Assembly: GCF_001806325.1 (NCBI RefSeq)
Contig: NZ_CP017580.1
Span: 3,596,001 to 3,660,000 of the forward strand
Reading direction: 5' to 3'
Source of the DNA: Curtobacterium sp. BH-2-1-1
GTDB taxonomy: Bacteria > Actinomycetota > Actinomycetes > Actinomycetales > Microbacteriaceae
Length of the DNA stretch: 64,000 nt
Shown: one piece after another, positions 15,888 through 24,413 of the stretch
Position numbering within the stretch: the first letter of the stretch is position 1
Layout of the letters: the number at the start of each line of letters is the position of its first letter
Program-made: the position numbers and the translations under genes
Notes under the pieces: generated by a model
The model's input: only the letters and a program-made list of their open reading frames with translations
What the model was told of the DNA's origin: nothing
Databases searched by the model: none

Positions 15888-17938
15888 ACCGCAAGGACCT
15901 GCCGAAGCTCGTCGTCCCGGTCTTCATCGTCGGCATCATCCTGCTGCTGATCCTGCCGGTGCCGTCCTTCCTGCTCGACTTCCTCATCATCTGCAACATC
16001 CTGCTGGCGCTGGTGATCCTGCTCACGACGCTGTTCGTGAAGAAGCCGCTCGACTTCTCGGTGTTCCCGTCGCTGCTGCTCGTCGCGACGCTGTTCCGGC
16101 TCGGCCTGAACGTCGCGTCGACGCGGCTCGTCCTCGGCGAGGGGTTCGCCGGCGACGTCATCCAGGCGTTCGGCCACGTGGCGGTCTCCGGCTCGATCAT
16201 CATCGGCGCGGTCATCTTCCTGATCCTCGTCGTCATCCAGTTCGTCGTCGTGACGAAGGGCGCCGAGCGCGTCGCCGAGGTCGGGGCACGGTTCACCCTG
16301 GACGCGATGCCCGGCAAGCAGATGGCGATCGACGCGGACCTCAACGCGGGGCTCATCACCGACGCCCAGGCGAAGGAACGCCGTGCCGCCGTGTCCGCCG
16401 AGGCCGACTTCTACGGCGCCATGGACGGTGCGTCGAAGTTCGTCAAGGGCGACGCGATCGCCGGCATCCTCATCATCGTCATCAACCTCGTCGGCGGCAT
16501 CGCCATCGGCATGGTGCAGAACGGGCTGTCGATCACCGACGCCTTGTCGAAGTACGGCATCCTGACCATCGGCGACGGGCTGGTCACGCAGATCCCGGCG
16601 CTCCTCATGGCGGTGTCGACGGGCATGATCGTCACCCGTTCCGGCGCCGAGACCGAGATCGGCACTTCGGCGTCGCAGCAGCTCACCCAGTCGCGGAACG
16701 CCCTCGTGATCGCGGGCGTCGCGGCGATCGCGATGGGGTTCATCCCGGGCATGCCGATCGTCCCGTTCCTGGTCATCGGCGCCACGCTGCTCGTGATCGG
16801 GTGGCGCCTCGGGCAGAACACCAAGCGCGAGGAGGCCGCCGTCGCCCAGCAGCAGGCCATGGAGGCCGCCGCGCCGAGCGCCGACACCCCCGAGGACCTC
16901 ATCGAGCAGATGCGCGTGCACGCCCTCGAGATCCTGCTCGCGCCCGACCTGGTCGACATGGTGTCCGGCGCCTCGGACGACCTGCTCGGCCGCGTCCGGG
17001 CACTCCGCCGGAAGATCGCGATCGACATGGGGATCGTCGTCCCGCCCGTCCGGACCCGCGACAGCATCGAGCTCCCGCCGTCGACCTACGCCATCCGCAT
17101 CGCCGGCGTCGAGGCCGGCCGGGGCACCGCACCGTCGCGCAGCGTGCTCGCGCTCGGCGACCACCTCGAGGGCCTCCCCGGGGAGACCACCGTCGAACCG
17201 GTGTTCGGCCTCGCCGGCAAGTGGGTCCCCGCCGAGCTCCGGCACGCCGCCGAGATGACCGGCGCGACCGTGATCGACCGCGTCTCCGTGCTCGTCACGC
17301 ACCTGCAGGCGATCATCGGCGACAACGCCGCGCGGCTCCTCACCCGCGAGGACGTCAAGGTCCTCACCGAGGGCGTCAAGCAGGTCAACCCCGCGGCCGT
17401 CGAGGAGCTCGTCCCCGGGATGCTCTCGCTCGCCGAGCTGCAGCGGGTCCTGCAGGGCCTGCTCGCCGAACGGGTCCCGATCAACGACCTCGGCCGGATC
17501 TGCGAGGGCCTCACGCTCCGCGCGAAGGTGTCGACCGACCCGGAGGGGCTCGTCGAGGCCGCCCGCGCTGCACTCGGCCCCGCGCTGCCCGCCCGGTACC
17601 TCGACGCCGGCACGCTCCGGGTCATCATGATCGACCCGCTGCTCGAGCAGTCGATGCTCGAGGGGCTCCGGCCGTCCGAGCAGGGGACCCAGATCGTCCT
17701 CGACGCCCACCGCATCGAGCAGGTCCTCGGGTCGCTCCGCGAGGCCGTTCGCTCCGTCGAGGACCAGGGGATCTCCGCCGTCCTCGTCTGCGCCCCGCAG
17801 CTCCGCCCGGCCGTGCACCGCATGGTCTCCGCGCAGTCGAACGGCCTGCCGGTGCTCTCCTACCAGGAGGCCACCGCCGCGGGCTCCACCATCGAGACCG
17901 TGGGAGTGGTCCGTGCCGCCGACCCGATTGCAGCGTAA
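15884..17938 (+). CDS. flhA: Flagellar export protein FlhA
   Basis: A 684-residue protein of normal FlhA size. The N-terminal half has about eight membrane segments and the conserved FHIPEP-type loop (FSVFPSLLLVATLFRLGLNV around 55-75 and the cytoplasmic stretch ARFTLDAMPGKQMAIDADL around 137-155). The C-terminal half is the cytoplasmic substrate/chaperone docking domain. It forms the nonameric ring below the export gate. The ATG at 15884 overlaps the flhB stop. Its 3' end overlaps the flhF-like gene by 26 bases. Confidence 0.96.
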   Translation: MNRKDLPKLVVPVFIVGIILLLILPVPSFLLDFLIICNILLALVILLTTLFVKKPLDFSVFPSLLLVATLFRLGLNVASTRLVLGEGFAGDVIQAFGHVAVSGSIIIGAVIFLILVVIQFVVVTKGAERVAEVGARFTLDAMPGKQMAIDADLNAGLITDAQAKERRAAVSAEADFYGAMDGASKFVKGDAIAGILIIVINLVGGIAIGMVQNGLSITDALSKYGILTIGDGLVTQIPALLMAVSTGMIVTRSGAETEIGTSASQQLTQSRNALVIAGVAAIAMGFIPGMPIVPFLVIGATLLVIGWRLGQNTKREEAAVAQQQAMEAAAPSADTPEDLIEQMRVHALEILLAPDLVDMVSGASDDLLGRVRALRRKIAIDMGIVVPPVRTRDSIELPPSTYAIRIAGVEAGRGTAPSRSVLALGDHLEGLPGETTVEPVFGLAGKWVPAELRHAAEMTGATVIDRVSVLVTHLQAIIGDNAARLLTREDVKVLTEGVKQVNPAAVEELVPGMLSLAELQRVLQGLLAERVPINDLGRICEGLTLRAKVSTDPEGLVEAARAALGPALPARYLDAGTLRVIMIDPLLEQSMLEGLRPSEQGTQIVLDAHRIEQVLGSLREAVRSVEDQGISAVLVCAPQLRPAVHRMVSAQSNGLPVLSYQEATAAGSTIETVGVVRAADPIAA

Positions 17939-18881
17939 CGGCGCCACGCTCGACGAGCTCCGGGACGCCGTCCGCTCGGAGTTCGGACCGGGCGCACGCA
18001 TCGTCGCCGCCGAGCGCGTCACCACACCCGGCATCGGCGGGCTGTTCCGCAAGGCGCACGTCGAGGCCACCGTCGAGGTCCCCGGCCCCGACGACGTCCC
18101 GACCGCGCGCGTCGCCATCGCCGACTCGCCGGTGCAGCGGGTGGGCATCGCTGCGCTCCTGGCCGACGCCGAAGCCGCGGAGGCGCGCATCGCCGGCCAC
18201 GACGGCACCGCGTCCACGCGGGCCGACGCGTTCGCGTCGGTGCTCGACGGCTTCGTCGCCGACGGGATCACGGGGAGCGCCCCGCGCCCGACACGTGCAC
18301 TGCCGGAGGCGGGGGCCGAGGAGCCGGGCGGGTCGCGCCTCCTGGACGTGCCCAGTCCGACCGCGGTGCCCGTCGCGTCCGTCGTTCCCGGTCCGTCGGT
18401 CGTTCCTGGAGGGACGGCTCGGCTCGTCGACGACGTCGTGGCCGAGCAGCTGGTCGCCGCCACCGCGCCCACCCGGCCCGCCCCGTCGGTCCGGTCCACC
18501 GACGGCGACCTCGTGCTGCTCGTCGGGCGTCCGAACGACGTGGACGCGGCCGCCGGGATCTTCGCGACCCGGCACGCACTCCGGCCGACCGACGCGGCCG
18601 ACCGGCGGAGCGGGATCCTCGCCCGGGCCGACGGCGTCCGCGACGGGTACGCGCTGCTCGCGGTCGCCGCCTGGGACGACGTGGCGACGGCCGCCGGACT
18701 CGCACCCGACCAGGTCTGGGTCGTCGTGGACGTCGGTCGGAAGCACGAGGACTCGGTCCGCATGCTCGCCGCCGTCGCCGACCGGGCACACGTGGCGGGG
18801 GTCGTGGCGATCGGCGCGGGGGAGACCGCCACGCCGGAGTCGGTGCACCTGCTGGGAGTCCCCGTCGTGTCGCTAGGCTGA
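17913..18881 (+). CDS. FlhF-like protein with degenerate GTPase domain
   Basis: A 322-residue protein. The first ~55 residues match the FlhF N-terminus (TLDELRDAVRSEFGPGARIV, then GIGGLFRKAHVEATVEV), and its place right after flhA is where flhF usually sits. FlhF is an SRP-type GTPase that directs flagellar placement and number. Here the expected P-loop is replaced: LVLLVGRPNDVDAAAG at about 203-218 occupies the start of the NG domain but has no GKT/GKS, and no DTAG or TKxD motif is visible. The central part is Ala/Pro-rich linker. It may be a non-nucleotide-binding relic or scaffold. The GTG start lies inside flhA. Confidence 0.7.
   Translation: MPPTRLQRNGATLDELRDAVRSEFGPGARIVAAERVTTPGIGGLFRKAHVEATVEVPGPDDVPTARVAIADSPVQRVGIAALLADAEAAEARIAGHDGTASTRADAFASVLDGFVADGITGSAPRPTRALPEAGAEEPGGSRLLDVPSPTAVPVASVVPGPSVVPGGTARLVDDVVAEQLVAATAPTRPAPSVRSTDGDLVLLVGRPNDVDAAAGIFATRHALRPTDAADRRSGILARADGVRDGYALLAVAAWDDVATAAGLAPDQVWVVVDVGRKHEDSVRMLAAVADRAHVAGVVAIGAGETATPESVHLLGVPVVSLG
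18874..18879 (+). promoter_or_regulatory. -10 box TAGGCT of a leaderless promoter (csrA)
   Basis: TAGGCT overlaps the last codons of the flhF-like gene and sits 6 bases before the csrA GTG. It would let csrA be transcribed independently of the long flagellar operon as a leaderless message. Confidence 0.5.
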
Positions 18882-18885
18882 ACGG

Positions 18886-19146
18886 GTGCTGGTACTCACG
18901 CGGAAGGTCGGCGAGCGGATCCTCGTCGGTGACGACATCGTCATCACGGTGCTCGACAGCCGCGGGGACGGCGTCCGGATCGGTATCGACGCGCCTCGCG
19001 GGGTGAAGATCCAGCGCGAAGAGGTCGTGCGCGCGGTGACCGAGGCCAACGCCGAGGCCGCTGCCGCTGCCGCCGGCGCCGGGGACGACGCCGAGGCGCG
19101 GCTCCGCCGGGCCCTCGAGGACCGCGGGCCCGCCGGCGACGCCTGA
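18886..19146 (+). CDS. csrA: Carbon storage regulator CsrA
   Basis: An 86-residue RNA-binding translational regulator. The first ~50 residues are a canonical CsrA (MLVLTRKVGERILVGDDI, then GIDAPRGVKIQREEV). CsrA binds GGA motifs near ribosome-binding sites; in flagellated Gram-positives it represses flagellin translation and is antagonised by FliW. No fliW is in the window. The C-terminal ~30 residues are an Ala-rich extension. GTG start, 4 bases after the flhF-like gene, with its own candidate -10 box. Confidence 0.95.
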   Translation: MLVLTRKVGERILVGDDIVITVLDSRGDGVRIGIDAPRGVKIQREEVVRAVTEANAEAAAAAAGAGDDAEARLRRALEDRGPAGDA

Positions 19147-19158
19147 CGCGCCCCACGT

Positions 19159-19175
19159 CCAGCGCTAGGCGCTGG
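19159..19175 (+). terminator. Short hairpin terminator after csrA
   Basis: CCAGCGC-TAG-GCGCTGG forms a 7-bp stem followed on the plus strand by the pyrimidine-rich GCTTCTTCTCC. It ends the flagellar operon and at the same time contains the stop codon of the convergent acyl-CoA dehydrogenase gene. Confidence 0.5.
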
Positions 19176-21255
19176 GCTTCTTCTCCTGCTCGGGGAGGCG
19201 ACCCGCGGCCGCCTCGGCGGCGAACCAGGCCTGCGCCTCGTCCTGCCGGGCCTGCTCGGCACCGAGCGCGATCGGGGCGCGGACGTGGCCGGCCTCGTAC
19301 CCGAACGAGTCGAGCAGCTGCGGGATGACCGGTCGGACCCGGGCGACGAGGCGGTCGATGTACGCCGAGACCGCCCGCGCCCGCTGCGCCGTGATGCGCC
19401 CGTGCATGAGGTACCAGTCGAGGTGCTGCTCCAGCAGGCCGAGGGCGAACAGGTCGCGGAGCCAGACGAGCACGCGGCGGGTGTCTCCCGGCGGGACCTC
19501 GTCGATGGCCTCGGTGAAGGCCTCCCACTGCATGAGCTCGGCGTGGGCCTTGGCCGCCTCGATGAGCTCGTGCTGCGAGCGGTTGAGCAGTCGGGCGCCG
19601 CGTGCGCGGTCCTTGCCGGCCGACGCGAGGCGCATGCCGATCTCGGTGACCATCGTGTCGACGCGGCCGGCGAGCAGGTCGCGCTGCGTCCTGGCGTCCT
19701 GCAGGTCCGTGACGGACGCGGCGAGCGAGCCGCGGTCGGTCATGGTCTGCCCGAGGCGCCGGAGGCCGGTGGCGTCGGCGAGCTTCGTGGCTGCCTGGGC
19801 CGCCACGAACTTCGCGGTCGACGCCGGGTCCTTCGGTGCCTTCGCGCGGAAGTCGGTGAGCAGGCGCTTGCCGACGAGCTGGAGCAGCACGGTGTTGTCG
19901 CCCTCGAACGTCACGTAGACGTCGAGGTCGGCGCGGAGTCCGGTAAGGCGGTTCTCGGCGAGGAACCCGGCACCGCCGCAGGCCTCGCGGCACTCCTGGA
20001 GCGTGTCGAGGGCCGACCACGTGGACATCGACTTGAAGGCCGCTGCCTGGGTCTCGAGGTCCTCGCGACGCTGCGGGGTGTCCTCACGCCCGCTGAACAC
20101 GTCGTCGAAGGTGCGGAGGAGCTTCTCGTGGGCGAACGACTGCGCGAACACCGTGGCGAGGCGGGGGATCAACCGGCGCTGGTGCCGGCCGTAGTCGAGC
20201 AGGACCCCCTCGGTGCCGTCGCCCGTCGGGAACTGGCGGCGCTGTGCCGCGTACGTCAGCGCGATCTCCAGGCCGATCTTCTGGGCGACGACCGCGGCGC
20301 CGTCGAGCGACACGCGGCCCTGCACGAGGGTGCCGAGCATGGTGAAGAAGCGGCGACCGGGCGAGGCGATCGGCGAGGAGTAGGTGCCGTCCTCGGCGAC
20401 GTCGCCGTAGCGGTTCAGCAGGTTGGTGCGGGGGACGCGCACGTGGTCGAAGTGCAGCCGGCCGTTGTCGATGCCGTTCAGGCCGCCCTTGTAGCCGTCG
20501 TCCTCGCCGCCGACACCGGGCAGGAACGCACCCTCGGCGTCGCGGAGCGGCACGTAGAACGCGTGGACGCCGTGGTCGACGCCCTGCGTCACGAGCTTCG
20601 CGAAGACGACGGCCGCCTTGCCGTGCAGGGCGGCGTTGCCGATGTAGTCCTTCCACGCGCCGCGGAAGGGCGTGTGGATCTCGAACTCCTGGGTCGCCGG
20701 GTCGTAGGTCGCCCGCGTGGCGATGCTCTGGACGTCCGAGCCGTGCCCGGTCTCCGTCATCGCGAAGCAGCCGGGGACCTCGAACGAGACGATGCCCGGC
20801 AGGAACTCGCGGTGGTTCCGTTCGGTGCCGAGGTGGTGCACGGCCGAGCCGAACAGCCCCCACTGCACGCCGGCCTTGATCTGCATCGAGGGGTCGGCCG
20901 TGGTGAGCTCCTCGAACGCGGCGAGGTTGCCGCCGTGGTTGCTCGAGCCGCCGAACTCCTCGGGGTAGGGGCGCTGGATCGCACCCGCGTCGACGAGGAT
21001 GCGGAGCTGGTCGAGCGTCCGGGCGCGGGCGTCGGCGTAGGGCATGCCCTCGACCTTGTGCATCGCCGGGTCGAGTGCGAGTCGGCGCGAGGCTCGGCGG
21101 TCGTCCGCCCAACGGCCGAGCAGGTGCTCGGCGAGCAGGTCGACGTCGATCCGGACGTCGGTGTCCGTCCCGCCGGCGGGCGTGCCCGCGGCGGGGTCGC
21201 CGGCGGCGTCGGCCTTGGGCGTGTTCGTGCTGTGGACGGGTGCGGTGTCGACCAT
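19165..21255 (-). CDS. Acyl-CoA dehydrogenase/oxidase family protein
   Basis: A 696-residue flavoprotein from the ATG at 21255, which has a strong AGGAGG ribosome-binding site 9 bases upstream. The N-terminal ~60 residues are a polar extension. The acyl-CoA dehydrogenase core shows FAMTETGHGSDV (flavin/substrate motif, about 185-196) and later the acyl-CoA oxidase-like stretch GRVSLDGAAVV and ECREACGGAGFL. Length and the second half match acyl-CoA oxidases (about 650-700 residues) better than the ~380-residue dehydrogenases. It should catalyse the alpha,beta-desaturation of acyl-CoA in fatty acid oxidation. Whether oxygen or ETF is the electron acceptor cannot be decided from the sequence alone. 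Confidence 0.88.
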   Translation of the reverse strand: MVDTAPVHSTNTPKADAAGDPAAGTPAGGTDTDVRIDVDLLAEHLLGRWADDRRASRRLALDPAMHKVEGMPYADARARTLDQLRILVDAGAIQRPYPEEFGGSSNHGGNLAAFEELTTADPSMQIKAGVQWGLFGSAVHHLGTERNHREFLPGIVSFEVPGCFAMTETGHGSDVQSIATRATYDPATQEFEIHTPFRGAWKDYIGNAALHGKAAVVFAKLVTQGVDHGVHAFYVPLRDAEGAFLPGVGGEDDGYKGGLNGIDNGRLHFDHVRVPRTNLLNRYGDVAEDGTYSSPIASPGRRFFTMLGTLVQGRVSLDGAAVVAQKIGLEIALTYAAQRRQFPTGDGTEGVLLDYGRHQRRLIPRLATVFAQSFAHEKLLRTFDDVFSGREDTPQRREDLETQAAAFKSMSTWSALDTLQECREACGGAGFLAENRLTGLRADLDVYVTFEGDNTVLLQLVGKRLLTDFRAKAPKDPASTAKFVAAQAATKLADATGLRRLGQTMTDRGSLAASVTDLQDARTQRDLLAGRVDTMVTEIGMRLASAGKDRARGARLLNRSQHELIEAAKAHAELMQWEAFTEAIDEVPPGDTRRVLVWLRDLFALGLLEQHLDWYLMHGRITAQRARAVSAYIDRLVARVRPVIPQLLDSFGYEAGHVRAPIALGAEQARQDEAQAWFAAEAAAGRLPEQEKKPSA

Positions 21256-21469
21256 GGTCGGAGCCCTCCTGAACTGCTCTGTCCGGTGTTGCAGAACCCA
21301 CGCTATTGATCGGACCCGCGAGTCGCGTGAACGCCGTCCGGGGCTGACAACGCGGGTGGCCCGTGGGTCGGCCGCGGTCGTGGGAACCCTCCAAACGACC
21401 GCGCCCGGCGTTCCTGAGGCGAGTTCAGCGATTCGGCGCGGCCCGGCTCCGAGGGGCAGAATGTGCGGC

Positions 21470-22924
21470 ATGTCAGGTACCACCACGCCCGCACGCGGGC
21501 GGACCTTCTTCGGGCAACCGTTCGAGTTGTCGACGCCGTTCGCCGTCGAGCTCTGGGAGCGGTTCTCGTTCTACGGGATGCAGGGCATCGTCCTCATCTA
21601 CATGTACTACACGCTCTCGCAGGGCGGGCTGGGCATCGACAAGGGCGTCGCCAGCGGGATCATGGGTGCCTACGGCGGAGCCGTGTACCTGTTCACGATC
21701 ATCGGGGCGTGGATCGCCGACCGCCTGCTCGGTGCGGACCGGACGTTGTTCGGCAGCGCCATCGTCGTGATGCTCGGGCACATCGCCCTCGCGCTCATCC
21801 CCGGTGTCGCGGGCGTCGGCGTCGGCCTCGTGCTCATCGCGCTCGGCTCCGGCGGGCTCAAGGCCACGGCGACGACGATCGTCGGCGGGCTCTACAGCCC
21901 GGACGACCCCCGTCGTGACGCCGGCTTCTCGCTCTACTACCTCGGCGTGAACCTCGGGGCGTTCTTCGGTCCGCTCCTGACCGGCCTGCTGCAGAGCTCG
22001 CTCGGCTTCCACTACGGCTTCGGCCTTGCTGCGGTCGGCATGGCGGCCGGGCTCGTGCAGTACGCGATCCGCCGCCGCAAGCTGCCGGAGTCCGTGCGCC
22101 ACGTCACGAACCCCGTCGACCGCCGTCGGCTCCCGCTCATCGGCGTGCTCGTCCTCGTGGCACTCGCGGTGATCGTGGTCGCCGTGCTGACGGGGCTCCT
22201 GAACGTCGACAACCTGCCCACCGTGGTCGTCGCCATCGTCATCCTCGCCACGATCGGGTACTTCGTGGTGATCCTCTCGAGCGGCATCACCGCGCAGGAG
22301 CGGTCGCGCGTGTTCGCCTTCATCCCCCTGTTCATCGGCAGTGCGGTGTTCTGGTCGCTGTACCAGCAGCAGTTCACCGTCGTGACCGTCTACTCCGACG
22401 AGCGCCTCGACCGGTCCCTGTTCGGCTGGGAGATGCCGGTCTCGTGGGTGCAGTCGATCAACCCGGTCTTCATCATCGTGCTGTCCGGCGTGTTCGCGGC
22501 GATCTGGACGAAGCTCGGCGACCGTCAGCCGTCCACCCCGACGAAGTTCGCCCTCGGCACCGGCATCATGGGCGTCGCGTTCCTGCTCTTCCTGCCCTTC
22601 GTCGGCACCGGGCAGAACGGCACGCCGCTGCTCGCCCTCGTCGGGATCCTGCTCGTCTTCACGATCGCCGAGCTCCTGCTGTCGCCGGTGGGCCAGTCGG
22701 TGGCCACGAAGCTCGCACCGCCGAAGTTCCAGACGCAGATGGTGGCCCTGTTCTTCCTGTCGGTGTCGCTCGGCACCGCCGTCACGGGGGTGCTCTCGCA
22801 GTACTACGACCCGGCGGACGAGGCGCCGTACTTCGCCGTCCTCGGGCTCGTCGCCGTCGCGGTCGGTGTCGTCCTGCTCGTCCTCGCCAAGCCGGTGCTG
22901 AAGCTCATGCGCGGCATCCGCTAA
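21470..22924 (+). CDS. POT/PTR family peptide:proton symporter
   Basis: A 484-residue transporter with about 14 membrane segments. The PTR family entry motif is present as FAVELWERFSFYGMQGI (ExxERFxYY type, about 24-40), followed by the GAYGGAVYLFTIIGAWIADR stretch. The family imports di- and tripeptides with protons. Two in-frame ATGs exist (21461 and 21470); the second is preferred because a -10-like CAGAAT lies 7 bases before it, as in other leaderless genes here, but this is uncertain. It probably complements the two peptide ABC transporters in the window. Confidence 0.9.
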   Translation: MSGTTTPARGRTFFGQPFELSTPFAVELWERFSFYGMQGIVLIYMYYTLSQGGLGIDKGVASGIMGAYGGAVYLFTIIGAWIADRLLGADRTLFGSAIVVMLGHIALALIPGVAGVGVGLVLIALGSGGLKATATTIVGGLYSPDDPRRDAGFSLYYLGVNLGAFFGPLLTGLLQSSLGFHYGFGLAAVGMAAGLVQYAIRRRKLPESVRHVTNPVDRRRLPLIGVLVLVALAVIVVAVLTGLLNVDNLPTVVVAIVILATIGYFVVILSSGITAQERSRVFAFIPLFIGSAVFWSLYQQQFTVVTVYSDERLDRSLFGWEMPVSWVQSINPVFIIVLSGVFAAIWTKLGDRQPSTPTKFALGTGIMGVAFLLFLPFVGTGQNGTPLLALVGILLVFTIAELLLSPVGQSVATKLAPPKFQTQMVALFFLSVSLGTAVTGVLSQYYDPADEAPYFAVLGLVAVAVGVVLLVLAKPVLKLMRGIR

Positions 22925-22966
22925 CCTGAGGGCAGCCAGACCGGCCCCGGAACCAAGGAGTCACCA

Positions 22967-23074
22967 ATGCTCGAACTCATCGCAGGCGTCATCATCGGCA
23001 TCGGCGTGCTCGGTGGCGTGGGGGTCTGCATGGCCTTCGCAGCCATGATGAAGAGCGGCAACGAGGAGTACTAG
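22967..23074 (+). CDS. 35-residue single-pass membrane peptide
   Basis: A small ORF with a strong ribosome-binding site (AAGGAG, 8 bases before the ATG). It encodes an N-terminal membrane helix (about residues 4-26: LIAGVIIGIGVLGGVGVCMAF in shortened form LIAGVIIG...GVCMAFAA) and a short polar tail ending SGNEEY. A candidate -10 TAACCT overlaps the stop codon of the POT gene 43 bases upstream. No function can be assigned. Its last 4 bases overlap the end of the convergent gene at 23071. Real-gene status rests on the ribosome-binding site and the clean membrane-helix pattern. Confidence 0.6.
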   Translation: MLELIAGVIIGIGVLGGVGVCMAFAAMMKSGNEEY

Positions 23075-23361
23075 CCCTCGGTGTCCGGTGCCGGCTCGAT
23101 CGGCACCAGCTGACGACTCAGGACGGTCGCGCGCTCGAACGGGCCGCGGCCGTCCTTCGTGTAGACGGGTTCCTCGAACGCGATCGTCCAGGTGCGCTGG
23201 GTCCCGCCGAGCTGGCTGCCGCCCGGTGCGACGATGACGCCGATCGGCTCGTCGGCCCACTCCTCGCCGCCCTGGTCGGTGTCGACGACCTGCACGAGGG
23301 CACCGATGCCGAGGCCCGGTCGGTCGTCGGGGCGGGGGCTGGGGGAGCGGCGTCCGAACAC
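23071..23361 (-). CDS. Conserved-looking hypothetical protein (96 residues)
   Basis: A 96-residue soluble protein from the GTG at 23361, which has a TACGGT -10 box exactly 6 bases upstream (leaderless pattern). The first ~17 residues are basic and Pro-rich; the rest alternates short hydrophobic strands (IGALVQVVD, IGVIVAPGG, TWTIAFEEPVY) suggesting a small beta fold. I do not recognise the family. It ends in a 4-base overlap with the small membrane peptide gene on the other strand. Confidence 0.65.
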   Translation of the reverse strand: MFGRRSPSPRPDDRPGLGIGALVQVVDTDQGGEEWADEPIGVIVAPGGSQLGGTQRTWTIAFEEPVYTKDGRGPFERATVLSRQLVPIEPAPDTEG

Positions 23362-23367
23362 GCGCCC

Positions 23368-23373
23368 ACCGTA
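23368..23373 (-). promoter_or_regulatory. -10 box TACGGT of a leaderless promoter (96-residue gene)
   Basis: On the minus strand TACGGT precedes the GTG at 23361 by 6 bases with no ribosome-binding site, the same arrangement as at other genes in the window. Confidence 0.5.
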
Positions 23374-23384
23374 CCGCGCGCGGG

Positions 23385-24302
23385 TCAGTTCCAGATGGAG
23401 ATCCAGTCGACGGACACGGTGCCCGTCGCGTCCGTCGGGACGGCGCCGTGGTCGGTCCACGTCTCGCCCTGCAGGGTCACGCGCATCGGCTTCGTCGGCA
23501 CGGCCTCGGTGGTGGAGGAGACGAGCTCCCCGTCCCAGTAGAAGCGGACGATGCCCGTGTCCCACTCGGTGGTGGCGACGTGGTACTCGGTGGTGTCGGT
23601 CTTCGCGTGGACCTGCACCGAGCGGTCGTACTTGACGTGACGGTTCGCGTACGTTCCCGGGATCGCGGACGCGGGGCGCGGCGATGCCCCGAGCGTGAGT
23701 GACTCCGGCCAGTCGATCTCGCCGTCGTTCCACTCGTCGGAGGACGGCCACAGCATGCCGACGAACTTGTACCCGTCGGTGACCGTGGTCTTGTAGCGGA
23801 TGCTGACCCGTGCCGTCGTGTGCGGTGCGTACCCGTCCGGCATGACGGCGGCGACGAGCGGTCGGCCGCCCTCGGAGTGGAAGTCGAAGTCGAGGTTGCC
23901 GTCGGCGACGGACAGCACCTTCGCAGGCGCGTACGTGCCGAGTCCGCTGGTGTCCTGGAATCCGTCGTAGAGGCCCATGCCGGGGTAGACGGATGCCACC
24001 GTGCCGAGTGCGGCGGGCTTCGTGAAGTCCTCGGCGTACGACTGCCGCCAGGTGCGTCCGTTCGACGTGACGTCGCCGACCGGGAGTGTCGTCGGCACGG
24101 CGGTCGGGGTCGCGGTCGGGGTCGGGGTGGGTGTGGGCGTCGGTGTCTGCTTCGGCGTCGGTGTGACCAGCGGAGTCGCCGTGGCGGTGGTCGGTGCCGC
24201 TGTCGACCCCGGTGCCGTGGAGGACGGGACACACGCAGCGAGCGCGCCGGCGACGAGGAGCCCGGTGACGATCGCGCCTGCGGTGCGTGTGCGAGTGGTC
24301 AC
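23385..24302 (-). CDS. GH16-like glycoside hydrolase lipoprotein
   Basis: A 305-residue protein from the GTG at 24302. It has a lipoprotein signal (lipobox LAAC near residue 20-23), a Thr/Pro-rich linker (about 40-70, repeated TPTP units) and a concanavalin-like GH16 domain of ~230 residues. The catalytic ExDxxE motif of family 16 appears as EIDWPE in NDGEIDWPESL, so nucleophile and acid/base residues are both present. GH16 enzymes cleave beta-1,3/1,4 glucans, laminarin, agar or related polymers; the substrate here is open. It should sit on the outside of the membrane. The frame continues upstream without a plausible start. Confidence 0.85.
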   Translation of the reverse strand: MTTRTRTAGAIVTGLLVAGALAACVPSSTAPGSTAAPTTATATPLVTPTPKQTPTPTPTPTPTATPTAVPTTLPVGDVTSNGRTWRQSYAEDFTKPAALGTVASVYPGMGLYDGFQDTSGLGTYAPAKVLSVADGNLDFDFHSEGGRPLVAAVMPDGYAPHTTARVSIRYKTTVTDGYKFVGMLWPSSDEWNDGEIDWPESLTLGASPRPASAIPGTYANRHVKYDRSVQVHAKTDTTEYHVATTEWDTGIVRFYWDGELVSSTTEAVPTKPMRVTLQGETWTDHGAVPTDATGTVSVDWISIWN

Positions 24303-24413
24303 GGTACGGTCCCTGCTGGAGTCGGTGGAGCTCCTGGCGATCGTAGTCAAGGAGTGCCCGGCGGCCTGCTGTTGCCGGCACCCCAGTCCGGGGGTGGCGG
24401 GAACGGTCGCCCT

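Noticed and set aside
15692..18832. A 1046-codon open frame antisense to flhA and the flhF-like gene
   Set aside because: Same high-GC mirror effect; FlhA on the plus strand is unmistakable.
24115..24170. Short repeated TPTP codons in the GH16 gene as a possible CRISPR or tandem array
   Set aside because: It is a coding Thr/Pro linker of a lipoprotein with no spacers; no CRISPR-like repeat-spacer pattern was found anywhere.
23071..24302. Possible JetD gene downstream of jetC
   Set aside because: The two minus-strand genes here are a 96-residue hypothetical and a GH16-type lipoprotein with EIDWPE; neither resembles a DUF2220/DUF3322 nuclease.
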